Below are positions 21,337 to 32,754 of a stretch of 64,000 nucleotides of DNA, piece by piece; the first letter of the stretch is position 1, and each line of letters opens with the position of its first letter. Under the pieces are notes generated by a model, which had not been told where the DNA came from, did not search any database, and saw only the letters and a program-made list of their open reading frames with translations. Made by a program: the position numbers and the translations under genes. Source of the DNA: Paralithodes platypus (taxonomy: Eukaryota > Arthropoda > Malacostraca > Decapoda > Lithodidae); the NCBI GenBank assembly GCA_032716605.1, contig CM064502.1, positions 54,233,932 through 54,297,931 on the forward strand, read 5' to 3'.

Positions 21337-21887
21337 ATGTGTATATAGCCAGGCATATAACAATTTATGAAGGGTGCGCCTGGAAGTGTGGTGGTAGAGG
21401 GCTTCGCTGCATGTCTGCCTGCCGAGATCGGAGCCTCTCCGGGTGGTCGGGGGGCCGGGGGAGTGCTGAAGGGACCTTGGTGACCCTGGTCTCTGGGTCT
21501 TCTGGATGACCTAGATGTGTGTGAATTTGTGTTTTGTTGTGTTATGTGTTGACCCTGTTCTTGCTCTGTCTTGAGTCCCCCCCCCAAAAAAAAAAATATA
21601 TAAAAAAAAAAAAAAAAAATAGGAAAAGTGGGGATTGGGCCTGAGTAAATAGATAGACAGATAGATAGATAGATAGATAGATAGACGTGTAGGGTCAGTA
21701 GCTTAGATGGCCCTTGCTTGTGTTATGGTGCCAATACGAGCTGTTTACTTTAATTAGTATTCATTTTCCGTTGATCATTATTTTTCCTACCTTTTTGGCG
21801 GGCTTTTTTTTTTTTTGAGGGCCAATTTGATGTAAGAAGGGCTGGGGTTTGAGCATACGATTGTTTGCTTAGCCAGTCTATTGATTA
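21337..21887. repeat. Unassigned DNA with poly-C/A and (GATA)n
   Basis: A C/A run at 21583-21620 and (GATA)n at about 21648-21686. The stretch around 21360-21550 is GC-richer, with overlapping frames of 70-84 codons on both strands and no domain. Confidence 0.7.
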
Positions 21888-22146
21888 TTAAGGGGGGTCA
21901 CCTGCTTTTTTTTATCTTTCTCTCTTTCTCTCGCTTGTATCCATTTGGCCCCATTCAGCCAACTGTTTTAAGACGTTTAACCCCATCTAGGTGTCGATTT
22001 CCTCCTGGCGAGCGATAGCGAGCCAGCATTGTATGGAGAAATCCGGCTTCGCCGGAGACATTTTTCTATCGAAAAATGTACAAATTTAGCTTGCTGTCAA
22101 AACAAAATATATATATGCTGACTCGCTACCGCTCGCCAGGAAAATA
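21888..22146 (+). mobile_element. DH-B element, right arm missing
   Basis: TTAAGGGGGGTCACCTGC, a full core, then GCTCGCCAGGAAAATAG, where homology stops. About 120 bp of right arm are absent. Confidence 0.85.
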
Positions 22147-22306
22147 GTAGTTGTATGTCGTGTGTAGGGAGGTCTAGGAGAGCGGGGCGCGGTGGGTGGA
22201 CGTTGGCACTGTGGGGCTGACAAATTCGTAGTTTATACTCTAGATTTGTATTTACTTTTGCATGATCAGTTTTTCTCCTTTTACAGAATGGAATTTCACT
22301 TTCAAT

Positions 22307-22663
22307 TTAAGGGGAGACTGACCTTTTTTTATTTGTGTTTTTGGTTTAATTCATACGCTATAATTCCGTAGTTTTCTCGCTAGACCTCTATCAAGCTTAG
22401 AAAAACACCCACTAAATTTGTACATTTTCCGGTAGAAAATTGTCCCGGCCAAAGGCCGGTTCCTCTTAAATTTCAGGCTCGCTATCGCTCGCCAGGAAAT
22501 AATCGACACCTAAATGATACGAAAGGCCATAAAATTGACAGTGAAATGGGACGAAAGTCGTTAAAATCGCCAAACTAATGGGGCGAACGTCTTATAATCT
22601 CAAAACAAATGGGGCTTAACACGAGGAAGAAAGGGGACTCGAAAAACAAATGCCTCCCCTTAA
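22307..22663 (+). mobile_element. DH-A2-like element
   Basis: TTAA both ends; left TTAAGGGGAGACTGACC. The core has CCGGCC-AAA-GGCCGG and hairpin 1 with two changes. The left arm has an extra T-rich stretch. Confidence 0.82.
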
Positions 22664-23036
22664 TAGTAGGATACTACTGGATAATCCACTTATGCTATAC
22701 GCTCAGAGGTAAACGCACGTTATTATTACGATTGTCGTCTGTGGCAATTCGATTTTTAGGTCAACTTTTTGCTAGGTCAACTTTTTGCTAGGTCAACTTT
22801 TCGCTAGGTCAACTTTTCTGCCTGGCCTAGAAGCACTGGGCACGTATTTGAAAAACCGTTGAACACACCACTAAAATAGACCTGTTTTCACTATAATGGT
22901 CGTACTTTCATATGTGATGTCCTTGATGTATTCACTATGACGAACTAGATCCGCTTGCGAAGTATTGTCCATTTATCTTCATTAACTTAGCGGGAAAGAC
23001 ACCCCCCCCCCCCTCCTCCCCTCACACGACACTGGC
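22664..23036. repeat. 16-bp tandem repeat in unassigned DNA
   Basis: AGGTCAACTTTTTGCT is repeated four times at 22758-22819. The rest has no recognisable gene. There is a C run at about 23003. Confidence 0.75.
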
Positions 23037-23418
23037 TTAAGGGGGGTGACCTTCTTCTTGTTATTTCTGACCTTTTCTCTCTTTCTCTGGCTTGTATCCA
23101 TTCGACCCCATTCAGCCAACTATTTTAAGACGTTTATCCCCATCTAGGTGTTGATTTCTTCCTGGCGAGCGAAAGCGAGCCAGCATTATATGAAGAAATC
23201 CGGCTTCGCCGGAGACATTTTTCTATCGAAAAATGTACAAATTTAGCCTGCTGTCAAACAAAAATAAAAACTATGCTGGCTCGCTACCGCTCACCAGTAA
23301 AAAATGTACACCTGGATGGGAATAAACGTCTTAAAACAGTAGGCTGACTGGGGCCAAATTTGATACAAGCCAGAGAAAGATAGAAAAGGACAGAACAAAA
23401 ACAGGTCACCCCCCTTAA
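23037..23418 (+). mobile_element. DH-B foldback element
   Basis: 382 bp, TTAA both ends (TTAAGGGGGGTGACC ... GGTCACCCCCCTTAA). The core is intact (TCCGGC-TTC-GCCGGA read on this strand). Confidence 0.92.
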
Positions 23419-23479
23419 CTCACTCACCCACAGACACACACACAAACACAGCTCACATACTCCCAGACACACACCTCAC

Positions 23480-23930
23480 CTACTACCCCTGGGTGGGAGG
23501 GGACTACACAAGATCTAGAGGAGAAATTCCCACCCATATTCCTGTGTGTCGTAAGAGGCGATTAAAAGGGGCTGGCCTGACCATCGGCCAACTATCTTTC
23601 AGGAGTGCGACAGAAACAGACTTGTGTTAAAATTCGCCTTGGATGGCATAGTCTACCCTCCAACTTTGATCCCTTCAGAACAATGGCTAATAGAGGTTCC
23701 GCCCCATCACTTAGCGATGGTGTTGAGGTCGTCAGGGTTCCACAGCCAAATGCCTCTTACGTACCCACCACAAATGCAGTCTAACCTTTGGTGCGCCTGG
23801 TTCTGGTTACGAGTTGCTTGTATCTTGATTGCCAGTTTTATTAGTGTCGTGATGACTCCAAAAACAGGATAGCTTCACCATGACGGGCGTGGAAGTCTGA
23901 CCAGGCTGCCGGAGGATGGTATGAAGGGCT
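23480..23930 (+). other. Unclassified, possibly retroposon-derived unit
   Basis: Begins near CCCCTGGGTGGGAGGGG and contains TGTCGTAAGAGGCGATTAA. Composition differs from the flanks. One frame of 82 codons is open at 23624-23872 with no domain recognised. Its dispersed-repeat nature is a guess from style only. Confidence 0.3.
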
Positions 23931-24790
23931 GGCTATGAGTCATCAGTCAGCTGAGTGCTACACAACAACAGCAACTCACAGGCACACATTTCAATTACTC
24001 AGACACAATTCACCTACTCACAAGCACACATCTCACTTACCGACAGACATACACAACTCACCCTTTCACATACACACATCTCACTTACCCACAGACAAAC
24101 ACACTTACACAGCTTACCTACTCGCAGACACACATCTCACTTACCCACAGAAAAACACACACGTACACAACTCACCCTTTCACAGACACATATCTGACTT
24201 GCCCACAGTCAAACACACACATCTCACCCACAGACAGACATACCCATGCACACAGCTCACCCCAGACAGACACACTTCTGACTTACTCACAGACAGACAC
24301 ACAGCTCACCCACAGACAGACAGACACATGCACACAGCTCACCCACAGACAGACACACATCTCACTTACTCACTCTCACAAACACACACAGCTCACCCAC
24401 AGACAGACAGACCCATGCACACAGCTCACCTACTGACAGACACAGTGCACACGAGCCCCGAAATCCACACACTCATGCCACCCTCTCACATCCATTGTGA
24501 CGTCACTGTTGCTATCCTCCCTCCTCCTCTCTCTCCCTCCCTTCCTCTTGTTGCGCGTCCTCCCCATCCTCCTCTTCTTCCACGCCCTCCCTCCCTACCT
24601 ACCCTCCACCCCCTCCCTCCCCCCTCTCTTCATCATTCACACCCTCCTTCTCTCCCTTCCTCCCCTCCACCCCCTCTCTTCATCATCCACACCCTCCTCC
24701 CCTTCCTCCGCTCCCTCCACAATCCCCCCTCCTCCACATCCAGCCTTTCCCCCAGCACCACATATCTCGAATTTAGCCAGCTCGGGTCTC
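23931..24790. repeat. AC-rich then CT-rich low-complexity DNA
   Basis: 23960-24470 repeats ACAGCTCACCCACAGACAG irregularly. 24500-24780 is C/T-rich (CCCTCCCTCC). A 296-codon His/Thr/Pro frame spans both and is compositional. Confidence 0.85.
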
Positions 24791-24802
24791 TGTCACTAGG
24801 AG

Positions 24803-24999
24803 CTATTATAGTCCATTCATTATAGGTAGGCCACACATCTTGACCCTTAGCCTCTGTAACTTAAAAAGGGCTAGAGCAAATCGACTGTAACTTTGCACAC
24901 CTATTCCCTGGCTGACCCTTCCTAAATGATAGGCATATTAGCTCGATATAGAGTTTAGTGGTCAAGATTTTTGGCCTACGTATAATGAATAAACTATAG
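24803..24999. mobile_element. Family H inverted-repeat element
   Basis: CTATTATAGTCCATTCATTA and AATGAATAAACTATAG are inverted. Further inward GGCC and CATCTTGACC pair with GGTCAAGAT. Total about 197 bp. A single copy; class unknown. Confidence 0.6.
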
Positions 25000-25030
25000 G
25001 CCTCCTTTGATTGGTCGAGACCAGGTTACG

Positions 25031-25063
<33 letters not shown>

Positions 25064-25275
25064 TAATACATACAGACTCCATTTTGCATCTGAAACTCGC
25101 TGCTTTCTTTGTCTTCCACTTGTCTATTCATATTAAAGTCTTAAGCCCCATTTTCCCACTTCTGTTTGTATGCCCTATTGTTATCATATTCCATACTGCC
25201 ATACGCATGCGCACACTAGTAGATAAACTCCTTACCAGTCATGCTTCATCTCCAGTATATACAGTGTGTTGATAT
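25000..25275. repeat. (AAC)n and unassigned DNA
   Basis: (AAC)n at 25033-25062. The remainder shows nothing recognisable. Confidence 0.7.
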
Positions 25276-25780
25276 TTAACCCCTTCTGTACCGCTGAAGC
25301 ATTTTAAATATTATTCTAGCTACATTTAAGGGGGGTGACTTGTTTTTGGTTATTTCTGTCCTTTTCTCTCTTCCTCTGGCTTGTATCCATTCGGCCCCAT
25401 TCAGCCAACTATTTTAAGACGTTTATCCCCATCTAGGTGTCGATTTCTTCCTGGCGAGCGAAAGCGAGCCAGCATTATATGAAGAAATCCGGCTTCGCCG
25501 GAGAAATTTTTCTATCGAAAAATGTACAAACTTAGCCTGCTGTCAAACAAAAATAAAAAATATGCTGGCTCGCTACCGCTCACCAGTAAGAAATGCCACC
25601 TGGATGGGGATAAACGCCTTAAAACAGTAGGCTGAATGGGGCCAAATGGATACAAGCCAAAGAAAGATAGAAAAGGAGAGAACAAAAACAGGTCACCCCC
25701 CTTAAACGACCTTGTGCAGTTTTAGAAGGATCTGTGCTAACTGCAACTCTGTTAGCAAACCATTATTTGCCTGTATCTTT
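25276..25780. mobile_element. PB-C element interrupted by DH-B
   Basis: Left end TTAACCCCTTCTGTACCGC to TTCTAGCTACAT. After the DH-B it resumes with ACGACCTTGTGCAGTTTTAG. The right terminus is missing. Confidence 0.75.
25326..25705 (+). mobile_element. DH-B element nested in PB-C
   Basis: 380 bp with TTAA both ends and complete core. The PB-C target reads TTTAGACGA in most copies, so one base change created the TTAA used here. Confidence 0.9.
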
Positions 25781-25842
25781 TCTTAAGCAAAATTTATCTA
25801 ATTTGAAACCAGTTGTTCGAGTTCTTTCGCTATCACTGAACT

Positions 25843-26975
25843 TCAGTACATATCTTTCGTGTCCCCTTTAGTAATCCCACTAACCCACTTGAACACCTCT
25901 ATCATGTCCCCTTTATTAATCCCACTAACCCACTTGAACACCTCTATCATATCCCCTCTAATTCTGCGTCTCTCTAACGAATGTAAGCCAAATTTGTTCA
26001 ACCTTTTTTCATATGGAAGATTTATAATATTATGGATAATTTTCGTCAGTCTTCGGTGTACCCTATCCATGTCCATTCTGTAATAGGGACACACAAATTG
26101 GACAGCGTAATCCATAATATTATGTGGTCTTACTAACGCTAGATAAAGTTTTAAGATTACGTCTGCAGCTCTATTACTCACACTTATAGATATATATCCG
26201 ATAACTCTATTTGCCTTATTTCGAACACTAATGCATTGATTTCTAGGTTTCAAATAACAGTTGACGATGACTCCCAAATCTGTTTCATTATCTGAGTTTC
26301 TTATATTCACGTTATCTAATCTATATCCTGCATTTTCTATCGATTTCCTCAATTTTATTACACTATTATTTTATCTACATTGACCTCCTGCCAATTTACT
26401 GCCCATTCGTGTAGTGTATCTAGATATCTTTCGAGAGCCTGAATATCATGATCAGAATTTATCACTCTTCCTAGTTTAGTGTCATCTGCAAATTTAATGA
26501 TTTTTGCTAGTTATTCCTACATCAAGGTCGTTAATACAAATGATGAACAGCAGAGGGCCTAAAACAGAGCCTTGTGGGACTCCAAATTTAACTATCTGAT
26601 TGTATACCATTTATGCTAACTCTTTGCTTCCTACCAATTAACCATGACCTAATTCATCTTATTAGAGTTACCCCTATTCCATGAACTTTTATATTCCTTA
26701 GCAATCTTTCGTGGGGGACTTTATCGAATGCGTTACTGAAATATAGATATATTACATCATATTCACTGTAATTGTCTACTGCTTCGTATACTTGGGAAAA
26801 GAATGTCAATAAATTAGTGAGGCAGGACCTACCCTTCGTGAATCCATGCTGGGAATATTTTATTAATTGGTGACGTTCTAGGTGCTCTGCGGAATACATT
26901 ATTCTAATAGTTTGCCTACAACTGATGGCAAACTATTTGGACGATAATTGGTAGTAATAGAGTTATCACCATTTT
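25843..26975 (-). pseudogene. CR1/L2-like LINE ORF2 remnant
   Basis: Decayed non-LTR reverse transcriptase on the minus strand, in several frames. From about 26975 downward it shows a NYRP-SLPSVVGKLLE-like motif, then QHGFTKGRSC, YLYFSNAFDKVPH (motif A; the catalytic Asp of YLDFSKAFD is replaced by Tyr), GVPQGSVLGPLLF at about 26580, KFADDTKLG at about 26480, and a C-terminal part ending ERRRIRGDMIEVFKW. Frameshifts and lost start and stop make it non-functional. A 48-bp segment coding GDMIEVFKWVSGI is duplicated in tandem near 25865-25960. The 5' half (endonuclease) is absent. Assignment to the CR1/L2/Rex1 group is by motif style. Confidence 0.85.
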
Positions 26976-27080
26976 TATTTTATTTTATTTATTTTTTATT
27001 TATTGTCTTGGTTATTATTTTGTTTATTATGGGTATCCTGGGTGCAAATCCTGGTAGGATCACGTGACTTCCATTCATTT

Positions 27081-27309
27081 CAATTGACCACTTGTGAGTT
27101 TCGTTCTATAAGGAAGTTGGAGCCTTAAACATCGATATTAAACAGAAATACAATAATAGTGTAAGTTTCTGATGGCTCAAGGGTATGTTGAATTGGGTTT
27201 TATGTATTTATAAATGTACTACGACCGTATTTTAGCTGGTGATGCTGCTAAATATCGACGTTTAAAACTCCAACTTCCTTATAGAACGAAACTCGTAAGT
27301 GGTCAATTG
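27081..27309. mobile_element. D229 inverted-repeat element, complete
   Basis: 229 bp. CAATTGACCACTTGTGAG ... GGAAGTTGGAGC at the left is inverted as CTCCAACTTCC ... GTGGTCAATTG at the right (about 45-bp arms). The copy at 56268-56496 has the same length. Class unknown. Confidence 0.8.
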
Positions 27310-27328
27310 GGGGTTACTGGTGTATAAG

Positions 27329-27444
<116 letters not shown>

Positions 27445-27484
27445 CCCCTCTGCTCTTCTTATAAGATTTACAGTATTTTAACTT

Positions 27485-27816
27485 TTAAGGGGAGGTTTTT
27501 AGTTTGGTCCCTAGATATCCATCAAGCTTAAGATTACACCCCCTTGAGCCCCTTTCAAGATAAATTTACATTTTTCGGTAGAAAAATGTCCCGGCTGAAA
27601 GCCGGTTCCTCTTAAATTACAGGCTCGCTATCGCTCGCCAGGATAAAATCGACACCTAAATTGCACGAAAGGTCTTAAAATTTACGGAAATGGAGCGAAA
27701 GTTCTTAAAATCGCCAAACTAATGGGGCGACTCTTAAAATCTCAAAAGCAATGGGGCTAAACATAAGGGAGAAAGGGGTCAAGAAAAAAATCTCTCAAGT
27801 GGATATCTCCCCTTAA
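27485..27816 (+). mobile_element. DH-A element
   Basis: TTAA both ends. Hairpin 2 is the re-paired CCGGCT-GAA-AGCCGG. Small deletions occur in the left arm and in the third internal repeat. Confidence 0.9.
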
Positions 27817-27934
27817 GTGTACCCGGAATAGGAAATATAGCTTGACTATTCTGTTATGTTCACTTGAATGACAGACTGACATGACTTTAATGGACACTAA
27901 CATTTGGTTCATTTTCCATTGGTGTGTGAGTGTA

Positions 27935-27939
<5 letters not shown>

Positions 27940-28018
<79 letters not shown>
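27940..28018. repeat. (GA)n microsatellite
   Basis: Uninterrupted GA run of about 39 units. Confidence 0.98.
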
Positions 28019-28020
<2 letters not shown>

Positions 28021-28109
28021 GCATATGTGTGTGTGAGGGTGTGGATCAAATTATGGATTTTTCATAGATTTACAGTAATGACGGTGAAAACGAAATTATG
28101 CTTACAAGT

Positions 28110-28319
28110 AAATATGTACGCCAGATATATTTAAATATGTACGCCAGATATATTTAAATATGTACGCCAGATATATTTAAATATGTACGCCAGATATATT
28201 TAAATATGTACGCCAGATATATTTAAATATGTACGCCAGATATATTTAAATATGTACGCCAGATATATTTAAATATGTACGCCAGATATATTTAAATATG
28301 TACGCCAGATATATTTAAA
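28110..28319. repeat. 23-bp tandem repeat, nine copies
   Basis: AAATATGTACGCCAGATATA plus TTT, repeated every 23 bp (GTACGCC at 28116, 28139, 28162 and so on) with almost no variation, so a young array. Confidence 0.97.
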
Positions 28320-28476
28320 TTTTATTCATGATTTATTATCAGATGGATTTGCTGGTACTCTTCATTCGATATAAATTTGCATAATCTTATCTGCCTCAAA
28401 GTTTCGACTCGTCAAATAATTATAACTTACATTTATGATCAGTATATATTTCCATCATCCTGGTTTTGGTATTTTT

Positions 28477-28506
28477 ATTATTTATTATTATTATTATTAT
28501 TATTTA

Positions 28507-28595
<89 letters not shown>

Positions 28596-28711
28596 GTAGT
28601 ATTCATTTATGTATTTACTGTATTTACTACGAAAATTCAATCACTAACTTTTTGCGGCAACATACTAGTTTTCGCCTATTTCAATACTCAATTTTACTGG
28701 CCACACCCAAA

Positions 28712-28767
<56 letters not shown>
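28477..28767. repeat. (ATT)n and (AT)n microsatellites
   Basis: (ATT)n at 28477-28598 and (AT)n at 28712-28767, with about 110 bp of ordinary DNA between. Open frames of Ile/Leu/Tyr are from the repeats. Confidence 0.96.
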
Positions 28768-28770
<3 letters not shown>

Positions 28771-28896
28771 CCAAATGTACTGTATATGCTCAAACTTTAT
28801 CATTTCAGTATGTCTAGACTGCTATAGGCCTAGCTGATATTTTTTAGCAGGCCTGAAAACAAACCCCGTACTGTACGATTTCAGTTTTTCTTCACT

Positions 28897-29227
28897 TTAA
28901 GGGGAGATATCCACTTGAGGGATTTTTTTCTTTACTCCTTTCTCCCTCATGTTTAGCCCCGTTGCTTTTGAGATTTTGAGACGTTCGCCCTAGTTGTTTG
29001 GACATTGTAAGACATTTTGCCCCATTTCTGTCAATTTTAAGACCTTTCGTGCCATTAAGGTGTCAATTTTTTCCTGGCGAGCGATAGCGAGCCTGTAATT
29101 TAAGAGGACGGGACATTTTTCTACCGAAAAATGTACAAATTTATCTTGAAAGAGGGTCTAGGTACTACTCTAGGGGGTGTAATTTTAAGCTTGATCATAA
29201 CGTAGGGAACAAACTAAATACCTCCCC
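28897..29227 (-). mobile_element. DH-A element, hairpin 2 deleted, left member of fused pair
   Basis: Starts TTAAGGGGAGATATCC. The core reads AAGAGGACGGGACATTTTTC, so hairpin 2 is gone while hairpin 1 is intact. It ends CCTCCCC without TTAA, directly joined to the next copy. Confidence 0.85.
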
Positions 29228-29557
29228 AGGTTTCTAGTGTGTTGCTTAGACCTCCATCAAACTTAAAATTACACCCCCTAGACCCCCTTTCAAGATAAAT
29301 ATGTACATTTTTCGGTAGAAAAATGTCCCGGCCGAAGGCCGATTTCTCTTAAGTTACAGGCTCGCTATCGCTCGCCAGGAAAAAAATCGACACCTAAATG
29401 GCACGAAAGTTCTTAAAATTTACAGAAATGGGGCGAAAGTTATCAAAGTCGCCAAACTAACGGGGCAAACGTCTTAAATATATCAAAAGCAATGGGGCTA
29501 AACATGAGGGAGAAGGAAGTTCGAACAAAAATCCCTCAAGTGGAAACCTCCCCTTAA
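29228..29557 (+). mobile_element. DH-A element, right member of fused pair
   Basis: Starts AGGTTTCTAGTG (TTAAGGGG missing) and ends CTCCCCTTAA. With the previous copy it forms a head-to-head inverted pair of about 660 bp. Confidence 0.85.
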
Positions 29558-29692
29558 TAGCACAGTTATACTCCATATACCGAGAGAAAGGACTGGGGTT
29601 CTCGTAAAGAGGCCCAAGTTCTGACGCTATTCTTGACTTACAGTGTGCTGGCTTAATAATCCTGAAGGGTTGATAGCTTCTGAAGTCCTATT
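29558..29692. other. Unassigned DNA
   Basis: 135 bp between two DH-A copies; nothing recognised. Confidence 0.5.
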
Positions 29693-29990
29693 TTAAGGGG
29701 AGATCTCCACTTGAGGGATTTTTTTCTTGACCCCTTTCTCCCTCATGTTTAGCCCCATTGCTTTTGATATTATAAAACGTTTGCCCCATTAGTTTAGCGA
29801 TTTTAAGAAGTTTCACCCCATATTAAGACCTTTCTTGCAATTCAGGTGTCGATTTTTTCCTGGCGAGCGATAGCGAGCCTGTAATATAAAAGAAACGGCA
29901 TTTTCTCTACCGGAAAAGTGTACAAATTTATGTCGAAGGGGGTATTGAGTGTGTTTTTAAAGCTTGATAGGTGTCAATATCTGGCTCGCT
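29693..29990 (-). mobile_element. DH-A element, truncated, hairpin 2 deleted
   Basis: TTAA at the left. Hairpin 2 is reduced to AAACGGCAT. After AAGCTTGATAGG it runs into GTGTCAATAT-CTGGCTCGCT, which resembles pieces of a DH-B core, and then into poly-A. Confidence 0.75.
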
Positions 29991-30006
29991 AAAAAAAAAA
30001 AAAAAC

Positions 30007-30080
<74 letters not shown>
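29991..30080. repeat. poly-A and (AC)n
   Basis: An A-rich run (about 29991-30022) followed by (AC)n to 30080. Confidence 0.95.
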
Positions 30081-30083
<3 letters not shown>

Positions 30084-30284
30084 CTTAATTATAACCATTT
30101 CTATCTAAATACTGTATGTTGATAGAGACACATGTATATTATACAACCATCCGATGTATTTACCGATAGACGCACACGCAACCACATTAATTATGATAAC
30201 AAAATATGTTATGAGGACAAGTTAGAACAGTAATGCACCTTATGAACTCGTAAAATAGAACTTAGTATGTTACCTTGCATCCAA

Positions 30285-30693
30285 TTAACCCCTTCAGTAC
30301 CGGTGACGTCCTTTTCATTATATTCTGGCAACTATTAGACAGTTTTATTCAGCTTAGGAAGGACGTCTGGCAATAATATGACTTCAAACTATCTCAACCA
30401 ACCCTTCGGCCGGGACATTTCTCTACCGAAAAATGTACACATTTATATCGAAGGGGGTTCTTGTGGGTGTTTGTTTAAGTTTGATAATTTTTTTTTAGCT
30501 GGAATACAATATCATATTCTGGCAACTATTAGACGATTTTCTTCAGGTTGGGAAGTACCTCTAGCAATAATAAGGCTTCAAACGACCTCAACCAATCCGT
30601 TTAACTACCACAGCTCCTTCCTAAGCTGCATATTGTGGGTATTTTTTTAAAGTTTGATGGAGGTTTAGAGAGCAAACTAAACCCCCTCCTTAA
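30285..30693. mobile_element. PB-C / DH-A mosaic
   Basis: In order: PB-C left arm (TTAACCCCTTCAGTACCGG to CAACCCTT), DH-A core and right end (CGGCCGGGACATTTC ... AAGTTTGATAA), PB-C arm again (TATTCTGGCAACTATTAGAC ... CCTAAGCTG), then a DH-A right end (TTTGATGGAGGTTTAG ... CCCTCCTTAA). It looks like exchange or templated repair between nested copies. Confidence 0.7.
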
Positions 30694-30744
30694 ACCATGG
30701 AGCCGAACCAGTAAATTATGCTGCACAATACCGTCTGAGCTCCC

Positions 30745-31070
30745 TTAAGGGGAGTTTGTTCCCTAGATCTCCATCAAGCTTAAAATTACACCCCCTTGAG
30801 TCCCTTTCAAGATAAATTTGTTAATTTTTCGGTAGAAAAATTTCCCGGCCGAAGGCCGGTTCCTCTTAAATTACAGGCTCGCTATCGGTCGCCAGGATAA
30901 CATCGACACGAATTCAACTGAATTGCACGAAAGGTCTTAATATGGGGTGAAAGTTCTTAAAATCGCTAAACTAATGGGTAAAATGTTTTATAATATAAAA
31001 AACAATGGGGCTAAACGTGAGGGAGAAAGGGGTCAAGAAAAATATCCCTCAAGTGAAGATCTCCCCTTAA
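30745..31070 (+). mobile_element. DH-A element
   Basis: TTAA both ends, core intact. An insertion of GAATTCAACT and a deletion occur in the first internal repeat. Confidence 0.9.
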
Positions 31071-31170
31071 CACCCCATTCTCTATATTTCTCACAAAATA
31101 TCGCCAAGATTATCTATCGTTCAATTGCTGAATTTGTCTGTCAGTCACCCATAAACATCCGTGTGCTCTT

Positions 31171-31580
<410 letters not shown>

Positions 31581-31812
31581 GGAGGTGTATGGCCTCAGTA
31601 GCAGGGTCCCAGGAGAGAGCCTTGTGGTAATGAGCTGATGCCTGATAACTTTTAGCATAATAATGAGTAATTCAAACTTTGAGAGAGTGTATAACATGGA
31701 CACCGATACACCGATACACCGATACACCTTTTGGCCTTGTTCGTTCGTAATATTTTTGCTTTTTAGAGACCTGCATCAGATTATATTTAACAATCTCTCT
31801 CTCTCTCTCTCG

Positions 31813-31900
<88 letters not shown>

Positions 31901-31975
31901 CTTCTTTTAATTCAGTATTATTGTATGTAAAAAGGATTATACAATATACATAGTGTTGAATGAGACGAACGTTTA
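31581..31975. repeat. (CT)n tract and unassigned DNA
   Basis: ACACCGAT is repeated three times near 31700. (CT)n at 31795-31896. The remainder is unremarkable. Confidence 0.85.
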
Positions 31976-32297
31976 AGGGGAGGTATTTAGTTTGTTCCCT
32001 AGACCTCCATCAAGCTTAAAATTACACCCCCTTGAGTCCCTTTCAAGATAAATTTGTACATTTTTCGGTAGAAAAATTTCCCGGCCAAAGGCCGGTTCCT
32101 CTTAAATTACAGGCTCGCTATCGCTCGCCAGGATAAAGTCGACACCTGAATTGCACGAAAGGTCTTAATATGGGGTGAAAGTTCTTAAAATCGCTAAATT
32201 AATGGGGCGAACATTTTATAATATCAAAAGCAATGGGGCTAAACATGAGGGAGAAAGGGGTCAAGAAAAAAATCCTCAAGTGGAGATCTCCCCTTAA
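31976..32297 (+). mobile_element. DH-A element
   Basis: TTAA both ends. Hairpin 2 CCGGCC-AAA-GGCCGG. It shares the shortened first internal repeat (GGTCTTAATATGGGG) with the 30745 copy, so the two are a sublineage. Confidence 0.9.
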
Positions 32298-32412
32298 TAT
32301 ACTAGGCCTATACTGTAATTATAATAATATAATAATATGATATATAGTATATAGTTTAATATAATATTTTAGTATACCGTTACTGTATGTATATATATAA
32401 CTTATGTTCCCT

Positions 32413-32726
32413 TTAAGGGGAGATATCCACTTGAGGGATTTTTTTCTAGACCCCTTTCTCCTTCATGTTTAGCCCCGTTGTTTTTTATATTTTAAGACGT
32501 TCGCCCCATTAGTTTGACGATTTTAAGAACTTTCGCCCCATTTATTTCACTTTTAAGACCTTGCGTGCCATATAGGTGTCGATTTTTTCCTGGCGAGCGA
32601 TAGCGAGCCTGTAATTTTAACCTTTTTCTACCGAAAAATGTACAAATTTATCTTGAAAGGGGGTCAAGGGGGTGTAATTTCAAGCTCGATGGAAGTCTAG
32701 GAAACACACTAAAAACCTCCCCTTAA
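32413..32726 (-). mobile_element. DH-A element, hairpin 2 deleted
   Basis: TTAA both ends. The core reads CCTGTAATTTTAACC followed by TTTTTCTACCG, removing hairpin 2 and the edge of hairpin 1. Confidence 0.88.
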
Positions 32727-32754
32727 CGTTGTATACCCCAATATTATGTTGTAT

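Noticed and set aside
21337..21590. Small host gene in the GC-richer stretch
   Set aside because: Frames of 70-84 codons overlap on both strands with no recognisable domain or splice pattern.
23935..24825. A 296-codon His/Pro-rich frame
   Set aside because: It is made of AC-rich and then CT-rich low-complexity DNA, with an overlapping second frame also open.
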